Shown: positions 20,999 to 31,655 of the stretch, one piece after another
Position numbering within the stretch: position 1 is the stretch's first letter
Layout of the letters: each line of letters begins with the position of its first letter
Assembly (NCBI GenBank): GCA_933228675.1
Contig: OW121740.1
Location: 131,781,799 to 131,845,798, forward strand
Reading direction: 5' to 3'
Origin: Stomorhina lunata
Taxonomy: Eukaryota > Arthropoda > Insecta > Diptera > Rhiniidae
DNA length: 64,000 nt
Position numbers and translations under genes: made by a program
Notes under the pieces: model-generated
The model's database searches: none
Seen by the model: the letters and a program-made list of their open reading frames with translations, nothing else
What the model was told of the DNA's origin: nothing

Positions 20999-22272
20999 GT
21001 TTAAATTATGGCGGAGATCCATTTATACCGCCTAGAGGACGTAAACATAATTTACCCGATCTAGATTCATTGTTGCATCGTTATGAGACATTTGTGCCGA
21101 ATCGTGGCAGACGTGATAAAATCAAAGATATTTTTAAATATGATGATCTCTTCTATCCAAATCGTGGCAAAAGACAAATGACTGCAGTGGCAAATGACAA
21201 CGCCGACATAGATGAAAGAAATGACGGCGATGACGATGACAACAACAACAACTACAACAATAATGACGAAGACAATGACATCAAGGCTAATGAAAATGAA
21301 GAAAATCAAAGCGAACGACTTGTAATGAAACAAAAACAACAGCAGCAACAACAACATCCTTTATTGTCAAATGAACTGATGAAATTGTATGTAGAAAATT
21401 TAATGGCGAAAATGAAGAGAAAATTACAAAAACCACAACAAAATAATAATGATCATGATGATGAGGATGATGAAAAACTTGCAAATAGTTTTGATGAAAT
21501 GTCCAAGAGAAATGAGCCGACATTAAAAATGTCAACCACATTTCAGCAAGCACCACCACTACTGGCAGCAGCAGCAACAAAAGTAGGATCAGTAACTTCA
21601 GCAACATTGCCATCATTATTGAAAAAACGTTTCAATTCAATGATCAATATTTTACACAATCGCAAACAGCAACAGCAAAGACATCATCAAAAACAACAAC
21701 ATTCACCCAATCACAATAATGCCAGACGTCAATGGTGGAAAAGATATATAGCAAAGAAAACATCACCCAAGACACGACTAACAAATAGCATTGATAGACC
21801 AATGTCAGGAATACATTCGCCTACATTGGCTACAAATAGATTACAGACAACTTTAAGATCAATGTCACCTTTACAGCAACTAACACAATTATATCAACAA
21901 CAACAACAAATAGACCTTTCTCCACCTTATATGAAACCAGCAGCCAGTAGCACTAAATTTATGTGGCAACAACCACAAAAATCATTGAAATCATTAGCTC
22001 AACAATTTGATCCTTTGTCTTGGCATAAATTACAATTGTTGCTACAACTGCAACAAAAATATCAACATCAGCAACATCAACCATTATTGACAATGCGACA
22101 TCCACGTTTGACAGCCTTGCAACACTTGCCTGCAATACAGCAGCCGATACAGCAACATCATCAACAACACATGGCAACGCCTCAGGAGACACAATTAACG
22201 TATTCATCCGATCAACCTGATAATGGTATAACTAATGATCTTGATAATTTCTATAATAAGGATTTGGATTAA
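20999..22272 (+). CDS. NTL: Natalisin prepropeptide, coding exon 3 (all three natalisin peptides)
   Basis: This exon encodes residues 428-851 and the stop. The first two bases complete G|GT with exon 2, so Lys-Arg of exon 2 immediately precedes peptide 1. Three FxPxR-amide peptides follow back to back: GLNYGGDPFIPPR (428-440), HNLPDLDSLLHRYETFVPNR (444-463) and DKIKDIFKYDDLFYPNR (467-483). Each has a Gly amide donor and dibasic cleavage (RK, RR, KR). Peptides 2 and 3 closely resemble Drosophila natalisins, tachykinin-related peptides acting on a GPCR in mating and fecundity. After residue 486 there is a 365-residue Q/N/H-rich tail with no further FxxxR-Gly. From memory, Drosophila has five natalisins, so two appear absent. 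The tail contains poly-Q tracts. An ATG run at 20980 is intronic and not a start. Confidence 0.93.
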
Positions 22273-22680
22273 ACTCTGGAAAACGAAATAAAACAAAACT
22301 GAAATTGTAATCTTCGAAAGAAATGCCAAAACTCTCAAACGACTTAAATTTGATGCGGACATTTTAACGACATTAATTGTCTAAAGATTTTTATCTAAAG
22401 ATAAGATTTATTTTATTTGGAAATGGCACATTGTGAAATAATTCAGCGAAAAATAGATGTAGTTGGCTTTAAGGCAGGAAGGATTTTAGTTATTTATTAT
22501 ACAATATTTAATTTATGTTGGAAAAAACTATGTGTATATATGGATTTATTCACTTATTCAAATATGAATATATAAAAAGTAAAAAAAAAAAATATATAAA
22601 TATATAATAAAAACTTGCAAACTGATTTAAAAGAAATCAATTAAAATAAAGTGGATTTTTTTAATGGGATAAAAAGATTG
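22273..22680 (+). terminator. Natalisin 3' UTR and polyadenylation signals
   Basis: AATAAA occurs at 22287-22292 (only 15 nt after the stop, so probably not the main signal), 22606-22611 and 22645-22650. The last is followed by GTGGATTTTTTT, a good GU/U-rich downstream element, so cleavage near 22665-22680 is my best estimate. The UTR is otherwise AT-rich. Confidence 0.6.
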
Positions 22681-23079
22681 AAAGAGTTTGGTAAAGTAGT
22701 ATAAATTTGAATTTCATTCGAGTTTCATAGACTACAACATGTTGCTAAACATTTTGTTTATTATTAGATAACCTTGTAATGAAAATGTTGTTATTAACTT
22801 GTATGAAAAGGAATTTTAGATATCATAATATATTTTAAACCTGGTATTGCTAATGTTATTTTTTTTGCAACATGTTGCTAAACATTTGCTTAAATGCTTT
22901 GTTGCTTAATGTTTGTTGTTATAAGAAAAGCTAAGACTCTAAATATTGTACATATGTATATAAGATTTGAATTATTAAGCTATAGTTTTCTGCAACATGT
23001 TGCAGAAAATTTATTAATAGAAAAAATTTTCTTCTTCTTGCAACTTGTTGCAGAAAATTTATTAATAGAAAAAATTTTA

Positions 23080-23112
23080 TTCTTCTGTTATCCTTAACTT
23101 ACAGGGCCTCAA
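23080..23112 (-). mobile_element. Diverged copy of the GAA-tailed retroelement 3' end
   Basis: ATTCTTCTGTTATCCTTAAC followed by TTACAGGGCCTC matches the tails at 15280 and 23780, with an internal loss of the CCCAGTGGAGCATA part. I see no clear target-site duplication. Probably an older insertion. Confidence 0.5.
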
Positions 23113-23779
23113 TATTTTAACTAAAAATATCTTTAATTATATATAATGTAAAAGTTTGACTGTATTTTTGAATTTCTGCAAAGGAGTATTTTATAAACAT
23201 GTTGCTAAACATTTGTTATTATAGGGGAAAATTCTAGCTACTATAGTTGTGTCAACTGATAGTAAGCTGCAGATCATCTTGAAATACATATCGTTAATTT
23301 AATATAAAAAGGCCCTAAGTCGTTTTTCATTCAAATCTCTTCTAAAAACTTTATCTTATATAATTTTATAAAAATCTTTTAATTTTAAAGAACATTATTA
23401 TAGCATCAAATTCTTTAGAGACTTTAGTATAAAACTGCATTTAAAAAGTTTCTGTATCTTCAAAACTTAAGATTTTATTTAGTTTTTTTCCCTCTCCTGT
23501 AATCTAAGAAAAATATTAGTTAGGGCTTTTCTATATTAAAGTAACGATATGTAAATGTTTGACTGTGTTATTTCATCGCGTCAAGGAGTATTTTATAAAC
23601 ATGTTGGCAAACATTTGTTTTTAAAGGGGAAAATGCCAACTAATATATAACTGTTGATAGTAATTGCGAAATATATATTCACAATTTAAAGCAATATAGC
23701 TAAGTCTTTATTTAATAAAACATGTTGCTAAACATTTGTTATTTTTCTAAGATTCTAACGAATATATTTTGTATTAAGT

Positions 23780-23834
23780 TATTTTTCTTCTTCTTCTTCT
23801 GTTATCCTTGACTCCCAATGGAGCATAGGGCTTC
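23780..23834 (-). mobile_element. 5'-truncated non-LTR retrotransposon 3' end with (GAA)n tail and perfect target-site duplication
   Basis: A 55-bp insertion. On the minus strand it reads GAAGCCCTATGCTCCATTGG, GAGTCAAGGATAACA, then a (GAA)n-type tail and an A-rich end. It is flanked by a perfect 9-bp direct repeat, GTATTAAGT, at 23771-23779 and 23835-23843. Same tail as the copy at 15280. The insertion marks a recent target in the palindrome cluster. Confidence 0.8.
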
Positions 23835-25599
23835 GTATTAAGTGTTAGTAAACTACATTTTAACTTGAAACTACATTCTAATTTAAATTATAAGTTAAAG
23901 CAATATAACAAAGTATTTATTTAATGCAACATGTTGCTAAACATTTGTCATATAACAAAAATGGTAAAGAAAATATATTTGTTTTTCTTGATAATATAAA
24001 TTCTTTAAATGTAAGGACATCTATTATTGCTATGGATTTATTTTACCCAACATGTTGCGAAACATCTATTTTTATAAAAGTGATTTTTTAGCAAAAATTT
24101 TGTGTAATGAAGGTAAAACTTGAACTTAAAAAAGCAATTTGCAACATTTTTAAAAAGTTTCCAGACACTTGTTTGTAAACATTTTATAAAAAAATGTTTT
24201 TGTAGAATGTTGCTAAGAATTAGATATTTGTTAATATAGGAGAAAATTCTATACATAATTATAAGTTAGTTCAATCATTATAACACAGTATTTACTATAA
24301 GCAACATGTTGCTAAGCATTTGTCATTAATATTTTTTTGTTTCTCTTGTAAAAGTAAAATTTTTTAAAGTAAAAAAATCGATTATTACTATGGATTAATT
24401 TTACCCTACATGTTGCGAAACATTTGTTTCATAAAACAGAGTTCTTAACCAAAATTTTGTAATGAGGGTTAAATTTGAACATTAAAATATAATTTGCAAC
24501 ATGTTTAAAAAGTTTCAAGCCCCTTGTTTATAAACATTTTATAGAAAAAGTATTTGCAACATGTTGCTAGGAGTTAGATTGTGTCATTAACAACTTGTGA
24601 CAATTTTTCAAGAAGAAAAATTACACTGAACTAAATCTTAGCTGCTATTTATTCCTATATATATTCCTATATACATAGACTTTGTTGTTATCAACATTGA
24701 AAGAAAACACAGGTTATGGTACAAATATTAAAATGTTGCCGAGGAATGTTAATACAGTTACTTGATATGCTGCACTTTATTCTAATATTGATTTTTTAAA
24801 AGTCTTTATTTTATAACTAGACTATAAAAAAACTGAATTATAAAATATAAACTCTCTGCAACATGTTGCTGAAGAGCCGTTTGTATTATTAAAATCTGAA
24901 AGTTTGGTTTTTATGAAACAAAATTTTTAACAAAAATTTTGTAATGAAGGTTAAATTTGATCTTAAAATGCAATTTGCTTCATGTTGTTGCAACATGTTG
25001 CTAAGAATTAGATTATTAAAAAAAAACTACACTGAACTCAATGTTTGTTGCTATATATTCCCACATATACTCTGTTGTTTACAACATTTGAGAAAAACAG
25101 GTTATAGTATTAGTATTAAAATGTTGCCGAGAAATGTTGCTAGAGTAATTTTGTATGCTGCACTTTATTCTAATATTGCTCTTTTAACAAAACTTTATTT
25201 CATGTTATAACTAGACAATGAAAAACTGAATTTTAAAATAAAGAATTCAGCAACATGTTGCTAAAGAGCCATTTGTGTTATTAATATGAAATAGTAATAT
25301 CTAAAAGTTTGGTTTGAATAATTAATCGGATTAGAAAAAATTAAAACATGATTTGAAATAAACAATATTGCCAGCAACATTTCATTTTATTCAGTTTTAA
25401 TATATGAATTTCAGCAACATGTTGCTAAAGAGCCTTTAGTATTATTAAAACGATGTAGTAACATTTTGGTTATATTATTTGAAATGAAACAAACATAACT
25501 AAAATAAGTTTTAAAACAATGAATATTGCTAGCAATATTTTTTATAAATTTTACAGAAAATTGCCATGAAGTGTGACTTATTACTGACTAATAACAATA

Positions 25600-26220
25600 T
25601 CTTATTGTAGCAACATGTTGCTTAGGCTTGCAAATTATAAGTGGCTTTATTTGTTATATTATCGATAAAGTATTTATTTGTCAGCAACATGTTGCTAAAA
25701 AGCCTTTGTATGATTTAAACGACACAGAAACATCTAAAAGTTTGGTTATATTATATTAATAAGAAATCGGAAAGACAAAACTTAAATATATTTTGAAACA
25801 AAGAATGTTGCTATCAATATTTTTTATAAATCTTACAAAAAAGGCTTTAAAGTGTTGCTATGACATATTGTTGACTAACAACAATATCTTATTTTTGCAA
25901 CATGTTGCTTAGGCTTGCAGGTAATATGCGGCTTTATTTGTTATATTATCGATTAAATATTTATTTGTCAGCAACATGTTGCTAAAAAGCCTCTGTATGA
26001 TTAAAACGACACAAAAACATCAAAAAGTTTGGTTATATTAAATATATTAAATAAGAAATCGGAAAAGAAAAAACTTAAACATATTTTAAAACAAAGAATG
26101 TTGCTATCAATATTTTTTATAAATCTTACAAAGAAAGGCTTTAAAGTGTTGCTATGACATATTGTTGACTAACAACAATATCTTATTTTTGCAACATGTT
26201 GCTTTGGCTTGCAGGCTATA
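25600..26220. repeat. ~298-bp tandem duplication carrying two palindromes per unit
   Basis: Blocks at about 25613-25900 and 25898-26195 align along their length: a GCAACATGTTGCTTAGGCTTG start, GTGGCTTTATTTGTTATATT, CAGCAACATGTTGCTAAAAA with GCCT, AAAAGTTTGGTTATATTA, and AAGAATGTTGCTATCAATAT. A third partial unit begins at 26190. A related, more diverged unit precedes at about 25410-25600. Confidence 0.85.
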
Positions 26221-26339
26221 TGTGAAAGCTTAAATATTGCTTCGAAATTATTTGTTAGAAAACAGAAAAACCTAATTGGCAACTTCATATGAAATCAAAG
26301 AAAGTGGAAAAGAGCGCCAGCAACATGTTGCAAATAGCA

Positions 26340-27730
26340 TTTTGTAAATATTTACATATATTAGAAATAAAAATCTTTTTATGAAGCAAATGTTGCTAAG
26401 CATATGCATATTAAACATCCATGTCTTCAATTATATAAATATGAATTTCTATATGTTATTCGTAGATCGCGTTTTAAATGCATATGATTTCTTTTTTTTT
26501 TTTTTGCATTTAATCTTGCGTGTTAAAAGATGCTTTAACATTTAACAAAATTGAAAGCAACAAAACACAAAAACAAGGAATTATTGAAAAGCAAAAATGA
26601 GTTATTTGACATTGACATTGACCAAAAAGACATCAATATATTATAGTCAATACCCCATGATTTATAACAGAAAAAAAAAACAAAAAGACAATAACATCTA
26701 TAAAACTGAAGGGTATGACAGGGTTAATAACACAGACAAATCATAGCGTGAGTTAAAAATTTTAGAGTACGCTATTAAAATCAATATAATAAAGATCGAA
26801 AAACAGAAGAAAATAAAAATCAAAATATTATGAATAAATGGCAGAAATATTAAAAATAAGGTATGTATATGTTGAAGGTCATCTTTTGGAGTTTTTAAAC
26901 AGCAAAAAAAATAATAAAAACCATAAATACATACATATGTCCAATATTGACACTTGGAGTGGACCGACCAACAAAGTACTTAACAAATTGGTCTAAACCG
27001 TTAAATTTGAAGGGTCGAGACAGACGACAATTGAATTTTTATTTACAGATTATGTTTTCTTTGAAAAGAGCCACTTGAAACTGTTGAAAATAATTTAAAT
27101 TTTTTGAGTTTAAACTCCAATATCAATATGAAGTATTTAGAGCACTTAAAATCGAATCGTATAGAGTCAAAAGAAGTCAATGAACTTTGGAGAATTGAAA
27201 CTTTTTTTAATGTTTTTAATTTATTTTTTTTTTTTTTTTGTGTTTTTAAGAAAAAATGTGTTTTATTGCTGGGGTTTTCTATTAAGCTGACAACAACTTT
27301 TTCAGAAAATGACAGCAATATTAATATAACAAGTAAGTACTTAACCGAGACATAAACAATATGCTAATATTAATTGTGTCTATAGGTTGGGGACATATTT
27401 GAATGTGGGTTAGGTGTTTATTGAACAAGAAAAAAATAATTTGGTTATATGTTTTTTGGAAAATGTGTAACATGTTGATTAAATAATTAAAATTTCGAGA
27501 ATGTTATGGCAAAGTGTGTCAAGCTGTTAAAATATTTTATTAAATGTTATTGGTTTGGAATTTCATAATTTTACTAAAATAATTTAAAAAAAATAATTAA
27601 AAAAAAAATATTCAAAAATATATATGACAAAATCATCGACATATTGCTAACAACTTTAAAATTTTTTAAATGTTATATTTCTTCTGAGATGTAATTGATT
27701 ATTCAATATGGATCCTAAAAAATCGTTATT
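26340..27730. other. Unassigned stretch, no gene recognised
   Basis: AT-rich DNA without palindromes or satellite. The overlapping open frames at 27043-27318 (minus) and 27104-27355 (plus) have no domain and include long homopolymer-encoded runs. I see nothing else. Confidence 0.5.
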
Positions 27731-29159
27731 GCTAGCAACATGTTGCACAACTTTTTTTTCGGAAACATAATTTATCAAAATAAGGCAACATGTTGTTTTA
27801 AGAAATTGAGCAACATGTTGATGACAACTTCATATGAGATTTTTAAATGTAATATTATTTCCTATCAGTTAAACTAATATAAAATATAATACGTATTTTC
27901 TTAATATTTTATATGGCGACATATTAGTTTTTGAAAAATGAACTTTAATATTAGCAACATGTTGCCAAAAATATATGTAGTTGTATATGAGAGTATACTG
28001 AAATCAGGATATGTGAGTAGTTCGGTTGAATTTTTAGTTATGTTTCATTTGCATTAAAAAAAAACTGTTCATGATTTTAGCAACATGTTGCTAAGAAAAT
28101 CTTTAATTAGTAACTAAATTCTAATATTATTATTTGAATTCCAAATAATAGTTACAGTAAATTGAGTAGAGTTTTAACATTTTTAGCAATAAAAAAATGT
28201 ATATCTCAAAACTTGATTTCTCTTTATAAAATCTTAATTGCTAGCAACATGTTGCAGAGTAAATTATATTTTTCTATTTTTCGTTGTGATAAAACCTTAT
28301 AAAATGCATAATAATTTCTTACTGTTTCAACTTTATTTTAGTCTTTTTTGAAGCTTATAGTTTTAGCAACATGTTGCCAAAAGCACTGTTTTTTTCAAAA
28401 CGTTGGTAATAGTTTCAACTGCAGCCTTAATTTATTTTGTTGACTAATGATATTTTACTACAAGATATCAGTTTAATAATATTTTTTTGCTAGCAACATG
28501 TTGCAGAATAAATTTTGTCTATTTAAAGATATCAAATATTGGCAACAAATGATTTTTTTTTTCTGAATAATGATTAAATTAACAATTTTTACTATTACTT
28601 TTTTTTTAATTAAGTTCTAAGGTCTTAGGAATTTGTTGCTAGCTTTAATATCAGTAGAAATATTTATTAAAAGAAATTGTTTCTATAATCAGTTATATTT
28701 TATAAAATATGTATCGCTAGCAACATGTTGCAGAGAAGATGTTGAAGATGTATTGGAACGGCAAAACAATTATTTTTCTAAATAATAGAATACAATTACT
28801 TATTAATTTAAAGTTAAATACTATTTTAAGTTATTAGACCCAGCAACATTTGGCAAAAAGTTTGAAGTTGTGTTAAGATAATAATAATAAGAGTTTATAT
28901 CGTATGTTAAGTCTTTAACTTAAATACTAGCTGCATTTTTTTATAGTGAATAATATATTTATATCAAGATTACTATTTCTCTAGCAACAAGTTGCTAAGA
29001 TAAGTTGCTAAGTATTTGATATACATTTTTTTTTGATAATTTACTAAAAATTCTATAATAAATGTTATTGCAATTTGGTTAATAAATTTTACTACTAGCA
29101 ACATGTTGCGTAGAAAAATTTTAATGCTTAAATTCTTTTTTTATTGCGAAAAATGTTAA

Positions 29160-29405
29160 AACTTTAAAATCTATATAGAAAATTTTTGGTGTTAAAATTT
29201 TATATAAAAAATTGTCGGTCCAAAAATATTTTCGGTTCAAAAAATTAAAAAAAAACTTATTATAAAAAAAATTTTCGGTGCAAAAAATTTTATATAAAAA
29301 AATTTTTGGTTCAAATATTTTTTTATAGAAAATTTTTGTTTCAAAGCATTTTACATAGAAATTTTTCGGTCCAAAAAATTGTATATGGAAAATTTTCGGT
29401 ATTAA
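29160..29405. repeat. Small degenerate fragment of the 29-bp CGGTG satellite
   Basis: Several diverged units of the type TTTCGGTGCAAAAAATTTTA then TATAAAAAA lie here, 2.3 kb before the main array at 31.66 kb and in the same orientation. A palindrome copy (CCAACATGTTGCT at about 29413) follows directly. Confidence 0.75.
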
Positions 29406-29529
29406 AATTTTACTACCAACATGTTGCTAAGTCAATTTTTAATGCTTAAATTTTTTTTTATTTCGAAAACTGTTAAAACTCTACTCAATTTACTGTAACA
29501 ATTATTTGGAATTCAAAAAATTAAATTAA

Positions 29530-29656
29530 AATTAGCTTATTAATTAAATATTTTCTTAGCAACATGTTGCTAAGATCTTGAACTAGTTAACGAATCATAA
29601 TTAGCTTATTAATTAAATATTTTCTTAGCAACATGTTGCTAAGATCTTGAACTAGT
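29530..29656. repeat. Recent 69-bp tandem duplication around one palindrome
   Basis: 29530-29587 and 29599-29656 are essentially identical, with an offset of 69 bp. Each contains AATTAGCTTATTAATTAAAT, then TTAGCAACATGTTGCTAAGA. It is a very young local duplication that copied one palindrome with its flanks. Confidence 0.9.
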
Positions 29657-30880
29657 TCATAATTAAGAACTCATACGAACTACTTACATATGCTGATTTT
29701 ATTATACCCTCATATACAATTTCATAAATTTCTGGCAACATGTTGCTAATATTAAAGTTCAGTTTCCAAAACAAAAATTTATATTATGACTAAAAACAAC
29801 ATGTCTCCACATAAAATATTAAGAAAACAATAAATATTGTATGGGTACATGTTTCAGAGAAAGTTTTAAACCTGTAAACTTTTTGCAAAACAAACACGGT
29901 CTTACTTTTTCATATAATAACACAGAAAATGCGTTTCTCTGCACTATATTTATTTCATCAGCAACATGTTGCAAAGAAATTTATGTGATATTTTCTAAAT
30001 GTGATAACTTAAAATGAGATTTCCAAATTAAATTTTAACTTGATTTTCAAAATTTTTTTATATTACAATTTACATTGTTAGCAACATGTTGATAAAACAT
30101 TATATGTATGTATGTAAATGTCAGCAACATTTTTAAATTTTCGTATATTTCTAAAATAAAAGAAACCATTTTTTTTTTGTTTGGTTGTGCTATTTTTTTA
30201 AGTATTATGTTAACAATGTTTAAAGGATCAATTGGAACCATAAAGATTTTTTATAAGCAACATGTTGCAGAGAAAATTTTTATTGCTTATAAGTCCGCAT
30301 TTAAAAAAAAAATTAATAGACTATAAATAAAAATATATTAATCTTAATGTAACTATTACATTTAATAATTACCTTTCCAATAAATATTGGCTGAGATTTG
30401 ATTTTGAAAATTTTAAAAGGTATAATACAAAATGTATGAACATATTAAAAAAATTTGTTTTGTTTCTAAAAACTTTTTCCAAATTATTATATTGTTTACA
30501 CATTTCACTCATTTAAAATTCATTAATTTTCCAAAAGAAAATAACAGCTTTTAATCTTTGGCAATGTTTGACATTTCAAATCCTTTCGTTATACATGTCA
30601 CTTAATTTATAGTTATTCAAACATACTTAGACCTCAAGATACAACCAAACAACATTTCATTTCATTTGGAAAATCAACATAAATAAATAAATATTTTTTG
30701 GGTTTGTCGAAATTCAAACTTAAGTTTTGTTGTCACTTTCATTGGCCAAAACATAAAACTGTCAAATGAAAGTACAAGTGCTACTTCAAAAGCACTAAAA
30801 ACATAACAAACAGCAGCAGCACATGACATGCATGAAAGGCTTTAACTAAAAAAAAAGTTCGAAATAGTTTGGGATATACC

Positions 30881-30902
30881 AGCAGCAGCAGCAGCAGCAG
30901 CT
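30881..30902 (+). repeat. (AGC)7 microsatellite
   Basis: AGCAGCAGC-type run immediately upstream of a palindrome copy at 30906. A shorter CAG run lies at about 30812-30822. No coding frame is associated. Confidence 0.9.
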
Positions 30903-30920
30903 TTAGCAACATGTTGCTTA

Positions 30921-31655
30921 ACATTACTTTTCATTTCATATAGCTTATATGTATGTGTTCCTGCAAAGTCTTTTAAACATTTTTGCATGTGTTCAGACAA
31001 GAAGTCAATTTTAGTTGAATGACCAATTTTTATTTTATTTTTGTGTTTTTTTTCCTCGTTTTGGTCTTTTTTAAACGAAATGTCGAGAAAATCAACGCAA
31101 TGTCAACAAAATTTCATTTACTAACATGATTGTTTTGTGACTGTTTTTTCGATTTTTCTTCTGTTTTTGGCCATTTAAAATTTTTAACTATTTAAATCCT
31201 GGTATTCATTTGCAATTTAGTGGTCATTGCTTTGGTTTGTGGTTTTTTGGGTAACTTTTTTTATTTTCTCCAAATTTCTTATGGCCATATTTTTATTTCC
31301 AATTTTTGTCTTATTGTCAAGACTAATTGTCTTGAGTATTGTCATGTTGCTTGGTTAAAAAAATTTAAAACTTGGTTAAAACAGATTTCCTAGAAAATTT
31401 TTTTAGTTAGGTTCATTTTTATTTACTTTCATTAAATTAAATTGCCTTATTGTCAAGTTTTGCTAGACACAATAAAATGCACTTTTTTATTAAAATACCA
31501 ATTTTCCTAAGAAAACTAAATCTTGTCTTCAGGCAATCCGTTCCCGTTGAAATAACTGTCAAACTCAATTAAGAAATTTATTAAAAATTTTACAAATATG
31601 AGAACGAGGTGGAATTTTTAGCAAGACTTTCTCGGAGGTTAGGAAAAAAATATTT
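30921..31655. other. Unassigned stretch before the inverted satellite pair
   Basis: AT-rich with pyrimidine-rich plus strand (many TTTT and CATTT runs). No gene, RNA gene or repeat family recognised. Confidence 0.5.

Larger units (their letters stand above)
22730..30920. repeat. Palindrome cluster 2 (GCAACATGTTGC)
   Basis: This is the largest cluster: about 30 exact GCAACATGTTGC copies by eye, plus many near-matches, at 50-500-bp spacing. Examples lie near 22867, 22991, 23927, 24300, 24553, 24857, 24986, 25248, 25413, 25613, 25682, 25898, 25972, 26190, 26320, 27736, 27953, 28079, 28243, 28364, 28493, 28718, 29098, 29561, 29630, 29735, 29961, 30258 and 30906. A gap at about 26400-27700 has none. 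Short open frames here owe QHVA or CCN-type residues to the palindrome and are not genes. Confidence 0.93.
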
